Below are positions 28,611 through 38,069 of a stretch of DNA of 64,000 nucleotides, piece by piece. The DNA lies in contig CANMJA010000005.1 of assembly GCA_947498055.1 (NCBI GenBank), forward strand, positions 124,001 through 188,000, read 5' to 3'. How positions within the stretch are numbered: position 1 is the first letter of the stretch; every line of letters begins with the position of its first letter. Position numbers and translations under genes: made by a program. The notes under the pieces are model-generated. The model did no database searches, had not been told where the DNA came from, and saw only the letters and a program-made list of their open reading frames with translations. Origin of the DNA: an uncultured Tenacibaculum sp. GTDB taxonomy: Bacteria; Bacteroidota; Bacteroidia; Flavobacteriales; Flavobacteriaceae.

Positions 28611-29844
28611 ATTTGGAGGAGCATCTGTTAAAAATCCAGATGCCGTTAAAAATGTAGCGCGTGTTTTAAAGCATGAAGGCACCGAGAATACATTGGTGGT
28701 AATTTCTGCAATGGGAAAAATGACAAATGCTTTTGAAGATTTAGTAAAAGCATATCAGAATAAAACAAATGTAGAAGCATCTTTTTTACAGATAAAAGAT
28801 TTTCATGTAAACATGTTAAAAGGACTGTTTCAGGAAAATCATAAAGTATTTGAAAAATTAAACAACTTGTTAGGAAAACTAAGTGGTTTTATGGTTTCTA
28901 ATACCGTTTCTGATTATAATTATGTGTATGATCAAATGGTTAGTTATGGTGAGTTAATTTCTACTACCATAGTAAGTGAATATTTAAAAGAAATTGGGTT
29001 AGATAATAATTGGTTAGATGTTAGAAATTATATTGTAACAGATGCCAATTATAGAGATGCAAAGGTAAATTGGGAAGTAACAGAAAAAGTTATTCAACAA
29101 AAAATAGATGTCACTAAACTAAATATAACACAAGGATTTTTAGGAGGTAATGCTAATAATACAACTACTTTAGGTAGAGAAGGGTCCGATTATACTGCTG
29201 GTATTTTTGCATATTGTTTAAATGCAGAAAGCGTTACTATATGGAAAGATGTACCTGGGGTTTTAAATGCAGATCCAAGAGTTTTTGAAGAAACAGAATT
29301 ACTAGAGAAAATATCTTACACAGAAGCTATAGAAATGGCTTTTTATGGTGCTTCTGTTATTCACCCAAAAACATTACAACCTTTAGAGCAAAAAAGAATT
29401 CCTTTATTCGTTCGTTCGTTTGAAAATTTAGAGCAAACAGGAACATCAGTAACAAAAACAGTAGGAATAGAACCAGAAGTTCCTTGTTATATTGTTAAAA
29501 AGAATCAAATATTAGTATCTGTATCTGCCAAAGATTTTTCTTTTATGGTAGAAGATAATATAAGTGCTGTTTTTAAAAAATTACACGAGTATAAACTAAA
29601 AGTAAATCTAATTCAAAATTCAGCATTGAGTTTTTCAGTGTGTGTAGAAGATAAATACGGAAAGTTTGATGATTTTTATAACGATATTAAATCTACTTTT
29701 AATATAAAATGTTACAAGAACTCAACCCTATTTACGATTAGACATTTTGATGATGAGGCCATTACCAATATAAAGAGTAGAGGTAAAGCCATAATTAGGC
29801 AAATTAATACAGAAACTGCACAATTAGTAATTCAAGAAAAATAA
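28597..29844 (+). CDS. Aspartate kinase
   Basis: A 415-residue protein beginning MRIFKFGGASVKNPDA, with the nucleotide-binding KFGGxSV motif, the catalytic GREGSDYTAGIFAY region, KDVPGVLNADPR and a C-terminal ACT pair (about 310-410). It phosphorylates aspartate, the first step to lysine, threonine and methionine. The frame opens at 28570, but ATG 28597 is the expected family start. No homoserine dehydrogenase domain is fused. Which end-product inhibits it is not visible. Confidence 0.92.
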   Translation: MRIFKFGGASVKNPDAVKNVARVLKHEGTENTLVVISAMGKMTNAFEDLVKAYQNKTNVEASFLQIKDFHVNMLKGLFQENHKVFEKLNNLLGKLSGFMVSNTVSDYNYVYDQMVSYGELISTTIVSEYLKEIGLDNNWLDVRNYIVTDANYRDAKVNWEVTEKVIQQKIDVTKLNITQGFLGGNANNTTTLGREGSDYTAGIFAYCLNAESVTIWKDVPGVLNADPRVFEETELLEKISYTEAIEMAFYGASVIHPKTLQPLEQKRIPLFVRSFENLEQTGTSVTKTVGIEPEVPCYIVKKNQILVSVSAKDFSFMVEDNISAVFKKLHEYKLKVNLIQNSALSFSVCVEDKYGKFDDFYNDIKSTFNIKCYKNSTLFTIRHFDDEAITNIKSRGKAIIRQINTETAQLVIQEK

Positions 29845-29864
29845 GAATAACGGCATTTTTCTTA

Positions 29865-29872
29865 TATATTTG
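29865..29872 (+). promoter_or_regulatory. -7 box TATATTTG before the OlsF-like gene
   Basis: An exact TAnnTTTG match 22 bases before the ATG at 29895. No clear TTTG at -33 was found. Confidence 0.45.
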
Positions 29873-29894
29873 TAGTTAAAGTTAATACCAAATT

Positions 29895-31700
29895 ATGAGT
29901 TTAGTTACACCTAAAGAAGTTGCAAAAGCAATAAATGTTGATAAATTAGGTATTTTAGGCACATTCATTGGATGGTTTATAATCAAAGTTTTAAGAATTT
30001 CAAGAGTCAGTAAAGTTTATGAAAAACATAAACATAAAAGTGATTTACCTTTTTTAAAAGGGTTACTAGACGAATTTAAAATTGAATTTGAAATACCAGA
30101 AGAAGATTTAAAACGTATTCCTAAAGACGGTCCTTTTATAACTATTTCCAATCATCCTTTAGGAGGAATAGATGGAATTTTATTGCTAAGATTATTAGTA
30201 GAAAGTAGGCCAGATTATAAGATTATAGCTAACTTTTTACTGCATAGAGCAGATCCATTAAAACCTTACATAATGCCTGTTAATCCTTTTGAAGATCATA
30301 AGGATGCGAAGTCTAGTTTAGCTGGTATAAAAAACTCATTACTACATTTAAGAGAAGGAAAACCTTTAGGGATATTCCCAGCAGGAGAAGTTTCTACTTA
30401 TAAAGATGGTAAATTAATGGTAGATAAACCATGGGAAGAAGGAGCTGTAAAATTAATTAAAAAGGCACATGTACCAGTAATACCTATTTATTTTCATGCT
30501 AAAAACAGTCGCTTTTTTTATTTTTTATCTAGAATAAGTGGAGTACTAAGAACCGCTAAATTGCCTTCAGAATTACTTTCTCAAAAGAGAAGAATTATTA
30601 AGGTAAGAATAGGAAAACCTATTTCAGTTAAAGACCAAGATCAGTATAAAGATATTACAGCTTTTTATGAATTTATTCGTAAAAAAACATACATGCTTGC
30701 CAATCCTTTTGAAAAAAATCAAAAATTAATTTCTACTCAAAAATTAAAAATACCAAAAAAGACAAAGAAAATTAGTTCGCAAAGAAATGTGGATTTAATT
30801 ACTAAAGAAATAGATGAATTAAGAGATAATGGAAAACGTTTGTTAGAGAGTAAAAATTACGAAGTGTTTTTTACAGAAGCAAAAATAATACCTAATTTAA
30901 TTCATGAAATAGGAAGATTGCGAGAAATCACTTTTAGAGAAGTAGGAGAAGGAACTAATAAACCTTTAGATTTAGATAAATATGATAAGTATTACTATCA
31001 TTTAGTTTTATGGGATAACAAAGCTAGTAAGTTAGTAGGAGCTTATAGAATGGGCTTAGGTAAAGATATTTACAAGAAACATGGTATACATGGTTTTTAT
31101 ATTCATAGCTTGTTTAGAATTGAACCAGAATTGTATACCATGATGGAGCAAACCATAGAGTTAGGTAGAGCATTTATTACTAAAGAATACCAACAAAAAC
31201 CAATGCCACTTTTCTTGTTATGGAAAGGTATTTTGCATGTTACTTTACGATACCCAAAGTATAAGTATTTAATGGGAGGAGTTAGTATTAGTAATCAGTT
31301 TTCTGAATTTTCAAAATCATTAATGATTGAGTTTATGAAATCTCATTATTACGATCCTTATGTTGCACAGTATATTTATCCTAAAAAAGAATATAAAGTA
31401 AAGTTAAAAGACGGAGATAAAGATTTTGTATTTGATGCTACAGAAGCAGATATGCAAAAATTCGATAAAATTATAGACGAGCTAGAGCCTGGAACGCTTA
31501 GAATTCCTGTTTTAATAAAAAAATATGTAAAACAAAATGCACGCCTAGTAGCCTTTAATGTAGATCCTAAATTTAATAATGCTGTAGATGGTTTAATGTA
31601 TATTAAAGTAGCAGAAATACCACAGAGCACGATAAAACCAGTTTTAGAAGAATTTCAGGCTGAATTAGAACAAAAAGCATTAGATGATTTAAATAAATAG
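29895..31700 (+). CDS. olsF: OlsF-like bifunctional acyltransferase (ornithine/glycine-type aminolipid synthesis)
   Basis: This 601-residue protein fuses an N-terminal PlsC-type lysophospholipid acyltransferase (about 70-270; ISNHPLGGIDGI with the catalytic His-Asp, GIFPAGEVST) to a C-terminal GNAT-like N-acyltransferase (about 340-490; REITFREVGEGT, GAYRMGLGKD). In OlsF the C-terminal half N-acylates an amino acid and the N-terminal half O-acylates the product, making a phosphorus-free aminolipid. The domain order fits; whether ornithine or glycine is the substrate cannot be read from sequence. It is cytosolic and membrane-associated. Confidence 0.78.
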   Translation: MSLVTPKEVAKAINVDKLGILGTFIGWFIIKVLRISRVSKVYEKHKHKSDLPFLKGLLDEFKIEFEIPEEDLKRIPKDGPFITISNHPLGGIDGILLLRLLVESRPDYKIIANFLLHRADPLKPYIMPVNPFEDHKDAKSSLAGIKNSLLHLREGKPLGIFPAGEVSTYKDGKLMVDKPWEEGAVKLIKKAHVPVIPIYFHAKNSRFFYFLSRISGVLRTAKLPSELLSQKRRIIKVRIGKPISVKDQDQYKDITAFYEFIRKKTYMLANPFEKNQKLISTQKLKIPKKTKKISSQRNVDLITKEIDELRDNGKRLLESKNYEVFFTEAKIIPNLIHEIGRLREITFREVGEGTNKPLDLDKYDKYYYHLVLWDNKASKLVGAYRMGLGKDIYKKHGIHGFYIHSLFRIEPELYTMMEQTIELGRAFITKEYQQKPMPLFLLWKGILHVTLRYPKYKYLMGGVSISNQFSEFSKSLMIEFMKSHYYDPYVAQYIYPKKEYKVKLKDGDKDFVFDATEADMQKFDKIIDELEPGTLRIPVLIKKYVKQNARLVAFNVDPKFNNAVDGLMYIKVAEIPQSTIKPVLEEFQAELEQKALDDLNK

Positions 31701-31732
31701 TGTTTTTATCTTTATAATACTATCGATTAAAG

Positions 31733-32347
31733 ATGATGAAACACAGAATAGTATTTTTTTTTATATGCATTATAATTAATTCTTTCTCACAAAATAAAAA
31801 GAAAGAGTACAATTCTTTGAAAGAAGTTCTTAAAAATCCTTTAGAAGTTACACATTTAAATATCTGGGATGAAAAGATATCTAATGATATTATAAAGTTG
31901 AAAAACCTTAAAATATTGCATATTTCAGATGAAGCAATTACAACATTGCCTTCCTATATTGGAGAATTAAAGAGCATAATCTCTTTGAGAATAAGAGGAG
32001 CTAAACTGAAAGAATTACCTGTAGAATTTACGAATTTAACTACTCTAGAAATATTGGATTTAAGCTCAAATCAGTTAAAAGATTTGCCTAAAGGATTTGA
32101 AAACTTAGTAGCTACTCATAACTTAATGTTAAATAATAATAAATTTACTAGATTTCCTGAAAGTATTACTTCTTTTAAAAAAATATGGAACTTAGAATTA
32201 AAGAGAAATAAAATAATATTTTTTCCAGAATCGATAAGAAACTTAAATAACTTGCATGAACTTCATTTTACTGAGGAGTTGTTGAGTGATACAGATTATA
32301 CATATTTGAAAAGTTTATTGCCTAACACAAGAGTTTTAGTACACTAA
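31733..32347 (+). CDS. Exported leucine-rich-repeat protein
   Basis: A 204-residue protein with signal peptide (ending NSFSQ) and about six leucine-rich repeats (LKNLKILHISDEAITTLPSY, LEILDLSSNQLKDLPKGFEN). The repeats form a solenoid, usually for protein contacts. The following small membrane gene starts 11 bases after its stop. No partner or enzyme domain is visible. Confidence 0.85.
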   Translation: MMKHRIVFFFICIIINSFSQNKKKEYNSLKEVLKNPLEVTHLNIWDEKISNDIIKLKNLKILHISDEAITTLPSYIGELKSIISLRIRGAKLKELPVEFTNLTTLEILDLSSNQLKDLPKGFENLVATHNLMLNNNKFTRFPESITSFKKIWNLELKRNKIIFFPESIRNLNNLHELHFTEELLSDTDYTYLKSLLPNTRVLVH

Positions 32348-32357
32348 ACAAAAATTT

Positions 32358-32726
32358 ATGATACTAATTATTAGTAGTCTTTTTATAGGGTTAGTTTATT
32401 ACTTATATACTAGTAATAGTTCAAATGAAAATAAAACAAAAAATGATTTAAAGTTTGTTCTTACATCTATTTTGAGAGCAATCGTATTGTATAGTTTATT
32501 TAGTTTTATAATCGCATATTTAATAGTAAATTACAAAGAATATCATCCACATTCTATGATAGGTTTATTATATCCTATTCTATTGTTATTTGGAGCAATT
32601 TTTAGTTTTGTATTAACAGTAATACTTATTTATTCAGATGTTGAAAATGTGAATAAAAAACTAATTTATTGTTTACCTCTTTATCCTTTATTGTTTTTTG
32701 GCGTAGTATATTTAATACTAGGATGA
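32358..32726 (+). CDS. Small multi-pass membrane protein
   Basis: A 122-residue protein with about four hydrophobic helices (1-18, 35-55, 68-92, 102-121). It has no charged catalytic cluster and no recognisable family. Close spacing suggests co-transcription with the leucine-rich-repeat gene. Confidence 0.65.
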   Translation: MILIISSLFIGLVYYLYTSNSSNENKTKNDLKFVLTSILRAIVLYSLFSFIIAYLIVNYKEYHPHSMIGLLYPILLLFGAIFSFVLTVILIYSDVENVNKKLIYCLPLYPLLFFGVVYLILG

Positions 32727-32864
32727 TTCTATCACCATTAAAAACAAGAACAACACTAAAAAGATAATTACTTTTTTTAATAGTTTATCACACTTAAATT
32801 TTTTCATATAATATTTATAAAAAATATTCGTTATCCATTACAACCAATTAAATTTAAATCAAAA

Positions 32865-33734
32865 ATGAAAAAAACTATCATCCTTTTAGGTGTTTCTACC
32901 TTAGTTTTGGGTTCTTGTGTTTCTAAAAAGAAATATGTAGCACTTGAAAAACAATACCAAGATACGAAAGGAGCTTTGCAAAAAACTGCCTTCGAAAAAA
33001 AGGAGTTAGAAGCAAAGTTTGCAAAAATAGAACAGCGAGTAGAAAATTATAATCAAAAAATTAGCTCTTTAAAAAACTATAATTCTAGTTTAAAAGAAGA
33101 GAATAATGTGAAATTAGACATGGTAGGAAATACAGCGGTTATTTCTAATTCTATGAAAGAAAAAATGAGAGCAACTTTAACTAAAGTGGATGCTGCAGAA
33201 TTGGCTAATGCTAAAACATTAAAAGATTCCATGAATTTAGCTATTGCTTATAATTTAAAAAAATCTATTAATTCGTCTGAGTTAGAAAATTCGGATGATG
33301 TAAATGTAGATATAGATAAAACTGTGGTAATGATTTCTGTAGCAGATAATTTATTATTTAATACGGCAAGCTACAGAATTAAGAAAAAAGCACATAAGTT
33401 ATTACAACAGTTGGCAAATGTTATAAATTCTGAGCCAAGCATGGATGTGATGATTGAAGGACACACAGATTCAAGATCGATAAGCAATGCAGTTTTACAA
33501 GATAATTGGGATTTAAGTGTGAAAAGAGCAACGTCTATGGTAAGACTTTTAGAGAAAAAATACAAAGTAGATGCTAGTAGATTAATAGCTGCAGGTAGAG
33601 GTAGTTCTGTACCTTTAGTAGAAAATAATACCGCTGCAAATAGAGCTAGAAATAGAAGAACAAGAATCGTTATTTTACCAAATTTAGATAAATTCTTTGG
33701 TATGATGGCTAAAGAAGAAACTATTGAACCTTAA
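32865..33734 (+). CDS. OmpA-family lipoprotein
   Basis: A 289-residue protein with lipobox LGSC (about 15-18), a coiled coil (25-80), and a C-terminal OmpA domain with MIEGHTDSRS (about 196-205), the NWDLSVKRATSMVRLL helix and GRGSSVPLVENNTAANRARN, containing the peptidoglycan-binding Asp and Arg. It would anchor the outer membrane to the cell wall. Length is typical of Bacteroidota OmpA-like lipoproteins, and the gene ends at a hairpin. Confidence 0.9.
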   Translation: MKKTIILLGVSTLVLGSCVSKKKYVALEKQYQDTKGALQKTAFEKKELEAKFAKIEQRVENYNQKISSLKNYNSSLKEENNVKLDMVGNTAVISNSMKEKMRATLTKVDAAELANAKTLKDSMNLAIAYNLKKSINSSELENSDDVNVDIDKTVVMISVADNLLFNTASYRIKKKAHKLLQQLANVINSEPSMDVMIEGHTDSRSISNAVLQDNWDLSVKRATSMVRLLEKKYKVDASRLIAAGRGSSVPLVENNTAANRARNRRTRIVILPNLDKFFGMMAKEETIEP

Positions 33735-33763
33735 ATTTTATATTGTTATAATTCCAAATTAAA

Positions 33764-33800
33764 CAAAAAACTAATCCTTTTAAGGGTTAGTTTTTCTTTT
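33764..33800 (+). terminator. Terminator of the OmpA-family gene
   Basis: AAAAACTAATCCTTTT pairs with AAGGGTTAGTTTTT, followed by CTTTT, 30 bases after the stop codon. Confidence 0.8.
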
Positions 33801-33902
33801 ATAAAAAGTCACTTATTTTTTAATATAATTTACAACTACTTCTTTCATAATAAGGTGCTTTGCATTATTACTTATTTAGATGAATTTATCCGTAATATCA
33901 TA

Positions 33903-34400
33903 TTATTTGCTAAATAAACGTTGAAAGAAATTTTTAGTTTTTTCTTTAGCTTCTTTAATTTCCTCTATGGCATCTTCTGCTAAATCTACAGCCTTTTCAG
34001 AGGCATCACTCAAAACTTCTCTAGCATCTTCAGCAAATTCATTTGCTTTTGTTTTTATTTTTTGAGCCTTTTCACTAGCTAAAGCTTCTGCTATTTTTTC
34101 TTTGGCGTCAGAAAAAGCCTCTTTGGCTTCATCTGCTAAATCTGCTAACTTTTCTCCAGCATCTCCAGCAAGTTCTGCTATTTTTTCTTCAGCAACTTTT
34201 GCATATTCTCCAGCTTTCTCAGCAACATTACCTAATGCTTCCTTTGCATCACCAACTAATTCAGAAGCTTTTTCTGTAGCATCACTAAAAGCTTCTTTTA
34301 CTTTATCTGTGGTGTTTTCAGTTTTTTTGCTCGTTGAATTCTCTATATTCTCCGTAGTTTCATGTGCGTGATCCTCTAAGTTTTTATTTTCTTCAGACAT
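33903..34400 (-). CDS. Alanine/lysine/glutamate-rich amphipathic-helix protein, LEA- or YtxH-like
   Basis: A 165-residue protein composed of imperfect repeats of about 11-20 residues (EKASELVGDAKEALG, EKIAELAGDAGEKLADLADE, DAKEKIAEALASEKAQK), with no signal peptide and no cysteine. Such composition is seen in desiccation/osmotic-stress LEA-like and YtxH-like proteins, which fold on drying or on membranes. This is a class-level inference, not a named family. Confidence 0.65.
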   Translation of the reverse strand: MSEENKNLEDHAHETTENIENSTSKKTENTTDKVKEAFSDATEKASELVGDAKEALGNVAEKAGEYAKVAEEKIAELAGDAGEKLADLADEAKEAFSDAKEKIAEALASEKAQKIKTKANEFAEDAREVLSDASEKAVDLAEDAIEEIKEAKEKTKNFFQRLFSK

Positions 34401-34452
34401 TTATTTTGATTTTAAGTTAGTTACCTTCTCAAATTTAAAAAAAATAAAAATA

Positions 34453-34478
34453 AACCCAGCAAGAAAAATTGCTGGGTT
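34453..34478 (-). terminator. Terminator of the YiaA/YiaB-like gene
   Basis: AACCCAGCAA pairs with TTGCTGGGTT. On the minus strand it is followed by a T-rich run, 30 bases downstream of the YiaA-like stop. Confidence 0.85.
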
Positions 34479-34507
34479 AAGATTAACTTTTACAGTTAAT
34501 CGAATCA

Positions 34508-34996
34508 TCAAAACAAATCCTTTTTGTCTTCACTTTTATCTATGTAAGCAATATCTCTTACGTTTTTTTGTACTGCAATTGCTGCATAAATACTTAGCAT
34601 GAATGAAATTCCATAAAATCCTTTTTCATTTAATTCTAAGTCGGCATTCCATAATCCTGTAATTAATAATAATATAGAAATTAGAGTTGTTGCCCAGCTA
34701 ATACCATAATACATTTCGGTAACCTCAATTCCTTCTAATTTATCTCTTACTGCTTTTTGTACAGAAATTACAGAGAATAAACCAAATAAGAGTATGGTAA
34801 AATAGTATCCTTTTTCATTTAATTGCATGGTTGCATTCCATAAACCAATACAGTAAGATGTTGTTCCTACAAGTAATGCAGCCCATGAAGCACCTATAAA
34901 TGCACCTGTTGGTTTTTGGTTAAATACTTTCTTCTCTTTTTTCTTTTCTTTTTTGTTGTTTGTTTCTTTGTTTGAAACTGTTGTTTGATAATCCAT
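34508..34996 (-). CDS. YiaA/YiaB-like inner-membrane protein (two tandem repeats)
   Basis: A 162-residue protein from ATG 34996 (the frame extends to a TTG at 35026, less likely). After a lysine-rich N-terminus (KKEKKKEKK) there are two copies of a roughly 45-residue repeat, each holding two membrane helices: LWNATMQLNEKGYYFTILLF ... SVQKAVRD and LWNADLELNEKGFYGISFML ... AVQKNVRD. This is the YiaA/YiaB repeat, of unknown function. Terminator downstream. Confidence 0.85.
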   Translation of the reverse strand: MDYQTTVSNKETNNKKEKKKEKKVFNQKPTGAFIGASWAALLVGTTSYCIGLWNATMQLNEKGYYFTILLFGLFSVISVQKAVRDKLEGIEVTEMYYGISWATTLISILLLITGLWNADLELNEKGFYGISFMLSIYAAIAVQKNVRDIAYIDKSEDKKDLF

Positions 34997-35150
34997 AATA
35001 AATTGTTTTAAATGATTACACGACAAAAATGCATAGATGTTGGCTACTACAAAAAACTGTTTAAAGATTAAACTGACGATTTAATTTGTGTTTTTTATAT
35101 AAAATATGTTTATTAATAGTATATTTATATGTGTAAACTAACGATTAAAA

Positions 35151-36656
35151 ATGAGTTTAAAAACGATAATTTCTTCGTTTTCTAAAGAAGATTATACTAA
35201 ATTCCTGTATTTTTTACATAAAAAGAACAGGAGAACAGATGTTAAAAACATAGAACTTTTTAAGTTATTATACGCAGATGAGTTATCTTCTGAGGAGATT
35301 TGTAAGAAATTATATCAAAATAAAAAGAAGGATGCTTATCATGCACTTAGAAAGAGATTATATGAATCTTTAATTGATTTTTTAGCAACATTAAATTTAG
35401 AAGAAGAGAATTCTGATAAAATTCAGGTGATAAAATACATACTTGTTGCTCGTTCTTTTTTACAACAGCAACAATTTACTATTGGATTTAAATTATTAGA
35501 TAAAGCTACAGTTATAGCTAAAGAATATCAATTATATCCCTATTTAAATGAAATATTTCATTTAAAAATTCAATTTTCTTATGCTAATGAGAAAGAAAAA
35601 TTAGAAAAATTAATTATTGAGTTCAAAGAAAATCAGAAGTTATATACCTTAGAAGAAGAGCTAAATATTGTGTATGCAAAAATTAGAGAAATGTTGCATT
35701 TAATTAGTAATAAAGGAGAAGTTATTGATTTTCAGAAAATCTTATTTACCATATTAAATGAACAAAAAATTAGTATTGATGAAACATTGTCTTTTAGATC
35801 TTTATATCAATTATTAACGATAGCAAGTATCTCTGCATTTGTAACCAAAGATTATTTACAAATAGAATCTTTTATGTTAGATATGTATGATTTGTTAAAA
35901 GAACATCCCAATAAAGAAAAAGAACGTTTTTATCATATTCACGTTTTATATATGATAGCTAACACGTTATTTAGAACTAAGCAGTTTAAAAAATCGCTTC
36001 ATTTTTTAGAAATTATGGGTGTTGAAATAGACAAAAACAAAAGAAAGTACCGACAAATATTTCAGTTAAAATATGAATTGCTTTATACGTTAAATTTAAA
36101 TTATACTAATAAACAAGAGGAAGCTATAGAGAGGTTAGAAGTTTTGTTAAGAAAGAAGCATACAGATATAGTAAGTGTATTAGACTTACATTTGAGTTTA
36201 GTTGTGTTTTATTTTCAGAAAAATGAAATACAAAAAGCATATAAATTACTTTCTAAATTATATCATACAGATAAATGGTATACCGAAAAAGTAGGGAAGG
36301 AGTGGGTAATTAAAAAAAGTTTAATAGAAATATTGCTTTTAGTAGAATTAGATTATTTAGAAGTGTTTGAAAGTAGATTGTTGCGTTTTAAGCGCCAGTT
36401 TTCTTCTTATTTAAAAGAAATTGGTCAAGAACGAGTACTTATCTTTCTGAGTCTAGTAACTTTTTATTACACAAACCCAAAGCAAATTACCTCAGAAGAA
36501 TTTTTGCTAAAAGTGAAAGGTTCTTTTGAATGGGTAGAAGCAAAGGAAGAAGATATATTTGTGATGAGTTTTTATGCTTGGTTAAGAAGTAAAATGACAC
36601 AAAAACCTATCTATAAAGTTACTTTAGATTTAATTTCAAAGGCAGCAAAATTATAA
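35151..36656 (+). CDS. Large alpha-helical TPR-like protein
   Basis: This 501-residue cytosolic protein is almost entirely helical, with repeated helix pairs consistent with degenerate TPR-like repeats (LLDKATVIAKEYQLYPYLNE, KKSLHFLEIMGVEID, AIERLEVLLRK, KAYKLLSKLYHTD). There is no catalytic motif or signal peptide. It looks like a lineage-restricted conserved flavobacterial protein. Its stop overlaps that of the convergent VOC gene by six bases. Confidence 0.7.
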   Translation: MSLKTIISSFSKEDYTKFLYFLHKKNRRTDVKNIELFKLLYADELSSEEICKKLYQNKKKDAYHALRKRLYESLIDFLATLNLEEENSDKIQVIKYILVARSFLQQQQFTIGFKLLDKATVIAKEYQLYPYLNEIFHLKIQFSYANEKEKLEKLIIEFKENQKLYTLEEELNIVYAKIREMLHLISNKGEVIDFQKILFTILNEQKISIDETLSFRSLYQLLTIASISAFVTKDYLQIESFMLDMYDLLKEHPNKEKERFYHIHVLYMIANTLFRTKQFKKSLHFLEIMGVEIDKNKRKYRQIFQLKYELLYTLNLNYTNKQEEAIERLEVLLRKKHTDIVSVLDLHLSLVVFYFQKNEIQKAYKLLSKLYHTDKWYTEKVGKEWVIKKSLIEILLLVELDYLEVFESRLLRFKRQFSSYLKEIGQERVLIFLSLVTFYYTNPKQITSEEFLLKVKGSFEWVEAKEEDIFVMSFYAWLRSKMTQKPIYKVTLDLISKAAKL

Positions 36657-37040
36657 AAAAGCTTCGTCTATAGGTTCCCAAAGCTCAATTTTATTGCCGT
36701 CTAAATCTACAATCCAACCAAATTTTCCGTAACTATATTCTTCTATTTCACCAAGTACAGTAACTCCTTCTTTTTTTAGTTCTTCTAATAATTCTTTTAA
36801 ATTTTCGACTCTATAATTAATCATAAAGTCTTTTTTAGAAGGTAAAAAATGATCTGTATCTTTTTTAAAAGGACTCCATTGCGTAGAGGCTTTATTTCCA
36901 TCACTATCTTTCCACCAAAAGGTACAGCCCCAATCATCTGTATTAAAATTTAAATGCTTTTTATACCATTCTTTGGTAGCATTTACATCCTCAGTTTTAA
37001 AAAACACGCCTCCAATTCCTGTTACTTTACCTTTTTTCAT
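36651..37040 (-). CDS. VOC-superfamily (glyoxalase/bleomycin-resistance-like) protein
   Basis: A 129-residue protein with GIGGVFFKTEDVNATKEWYK at the N-terminus, WKDSDGNKAST and a C-terminal YGKFGWIVDLDGNKIELWEP, the two beta-alpha-beta-beta-beta halves of the VOC fold. The last Glu is the usual metal ligand. Substrate unknown. It lies just downstream of the MarR-GNAT gene, 12 bases away. Confidence 0.85.
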   Translation of the reverse strand: MKKGKVTGIGGVFFKTEDVNATKEWYKKHLNFNTDDWGCTFWWKDSDGNKASTQWSPFKKDTDHFLPSKKDFMINYRVENLKELLEELKKEGVTVLGEIEEYSYGKFGWIVDLDGNKIELWEPIDEAFL

Positions 37041-37052
37041 AATTTCAAGATT

Positions 37053-38006
37053 TTAATTTATTTTTAATTCCATTTGTATATTACATCGTTCATAAGGAGA
37101 ATGATGGTCAACTACTTTCTGAAATCCAAGTTTTTCATAAAGTGAAATAGCTGGTTTTAGAATGGTGTTACTTTCAAGATATAAATTAGAAGCACCTAGT
37201 GATTTTGCTTTTTCAACAATCGATTTACCTAATAAGTATCCAATACCTTTGCCTTGTGATTTCGGAGAAACTGCCATTTTTGCCAGTTCATAATCATATT
37301 TTGTATGTTTCATTTTTATAAGTGCACAAACCCCTATAACTTCATTTTCTTGTTTGGCAACTAAAATTTCTCCTCCTTTTTTTAAGATAGAATCTTCAGG
37401 GTTATCTAGTGTTTTTTTATCTATATCTTCCAATTTAAAATAAGTGGTTATCCATTCCTCGTTAAGTTTTTTAAATGCAAAATGATATTCATTTGAATAA
37501 GGTACAATATTTATTTCTGATGATTGTCTAATTTTTTTTTGTTCAATTACTCTTGTTAAAAGAGATTTTTCATTCAGTAGGTATTCAAATTCCTGAATGG
37601 CTAACCAAATATTATGGTTTGTTTGTTCTAACGTGTTTTTTATTGCGTTTTCAACATCTACATATTGCTTTTCTATTTTAATGGAAATATCATATCCTTT
37701 TTCGGTTAATGAAATGTTATTTTTTCTACCATCAAGTTTATCCTTTTGTTCTTGCACTAATTTTGCTTTAGACATTTCTCGAACAATCTTTATAATAGAA
37801 GGGTGAGATTGATTAATTTCTTTAGCTATTAAAGTAATGGAAGCTTTTTTCTTCTGGCTAGATAAGAAATAAAATACTGGAAACCATTTAGGTTTTAATT
37901 CTACATTATAAAGGTTATAAATTTGCTCGGCATCTTTGGTTACTTTATCGCTTAAAGCTCTTAATCTGCTTCCAAGTGCCATTTCTCCTATTTTATCAAA
38001 ATTCAT
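37053..38006 (-). CDS. MarR-type HTH fused to GNAT acetyltransferase
   Basis: A 317-residue fusion: MarR winged helix (about 35-140; KASITLIAKEINQSHPSIIK, DKLDGRKNNISLTEKGYDI) and GNAT domain (about 165-317; ISVSPKSQGKGIGYLLGKSI-like acetyl-CoA loop, LYLESNTILKPAISLYEKLG). Fusions of this type are known in many bacteria. The acetylation target is unknown; the downstream VOC gene could be a co-regulated partner. Confidence 0.88.
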   Translation of the reverse strand: MNFDKIGEMALGSRLRALSDKVTKDAEQIYNLYNVELKPKWFPVFYFLSSQKKKASITLIAKEINQSHPSIIKIVREMSKAKLVQEQKDKLDGRKNNISLTEKGYDISIKIEKQYVDVENAIKNTLEQTNHNIWLAIQEFEYLLNEKSLLTRVIEQKKIRQSSEINIVPYSNEYHFAFKKLNEEWITTYFKLEDIDKKTLDNPEDSILKKGGEILVAKQENEVIGVCALIKMKHTKYDYELAKMAVSPKSQGKGIGYLLGKSIVEKAKSLGASNLYLESNTILKPAISLYEKLGFQKVVDHHSPYERCNIQMELKIN

Positions 38007-38069
38007 TTTGTAAATAATTACGTAACTGGTTACTAATATATGAAAAATATAATAATAACTTTAAAATAT

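Noticed and set aside
34102..34371. Alanine/serine-rich open frame antisense to the LEA-like gene
   Set aside because: It is the shadow of the repeat-rich minus-strand gene; long antisense frames are expected there because of biased codons.
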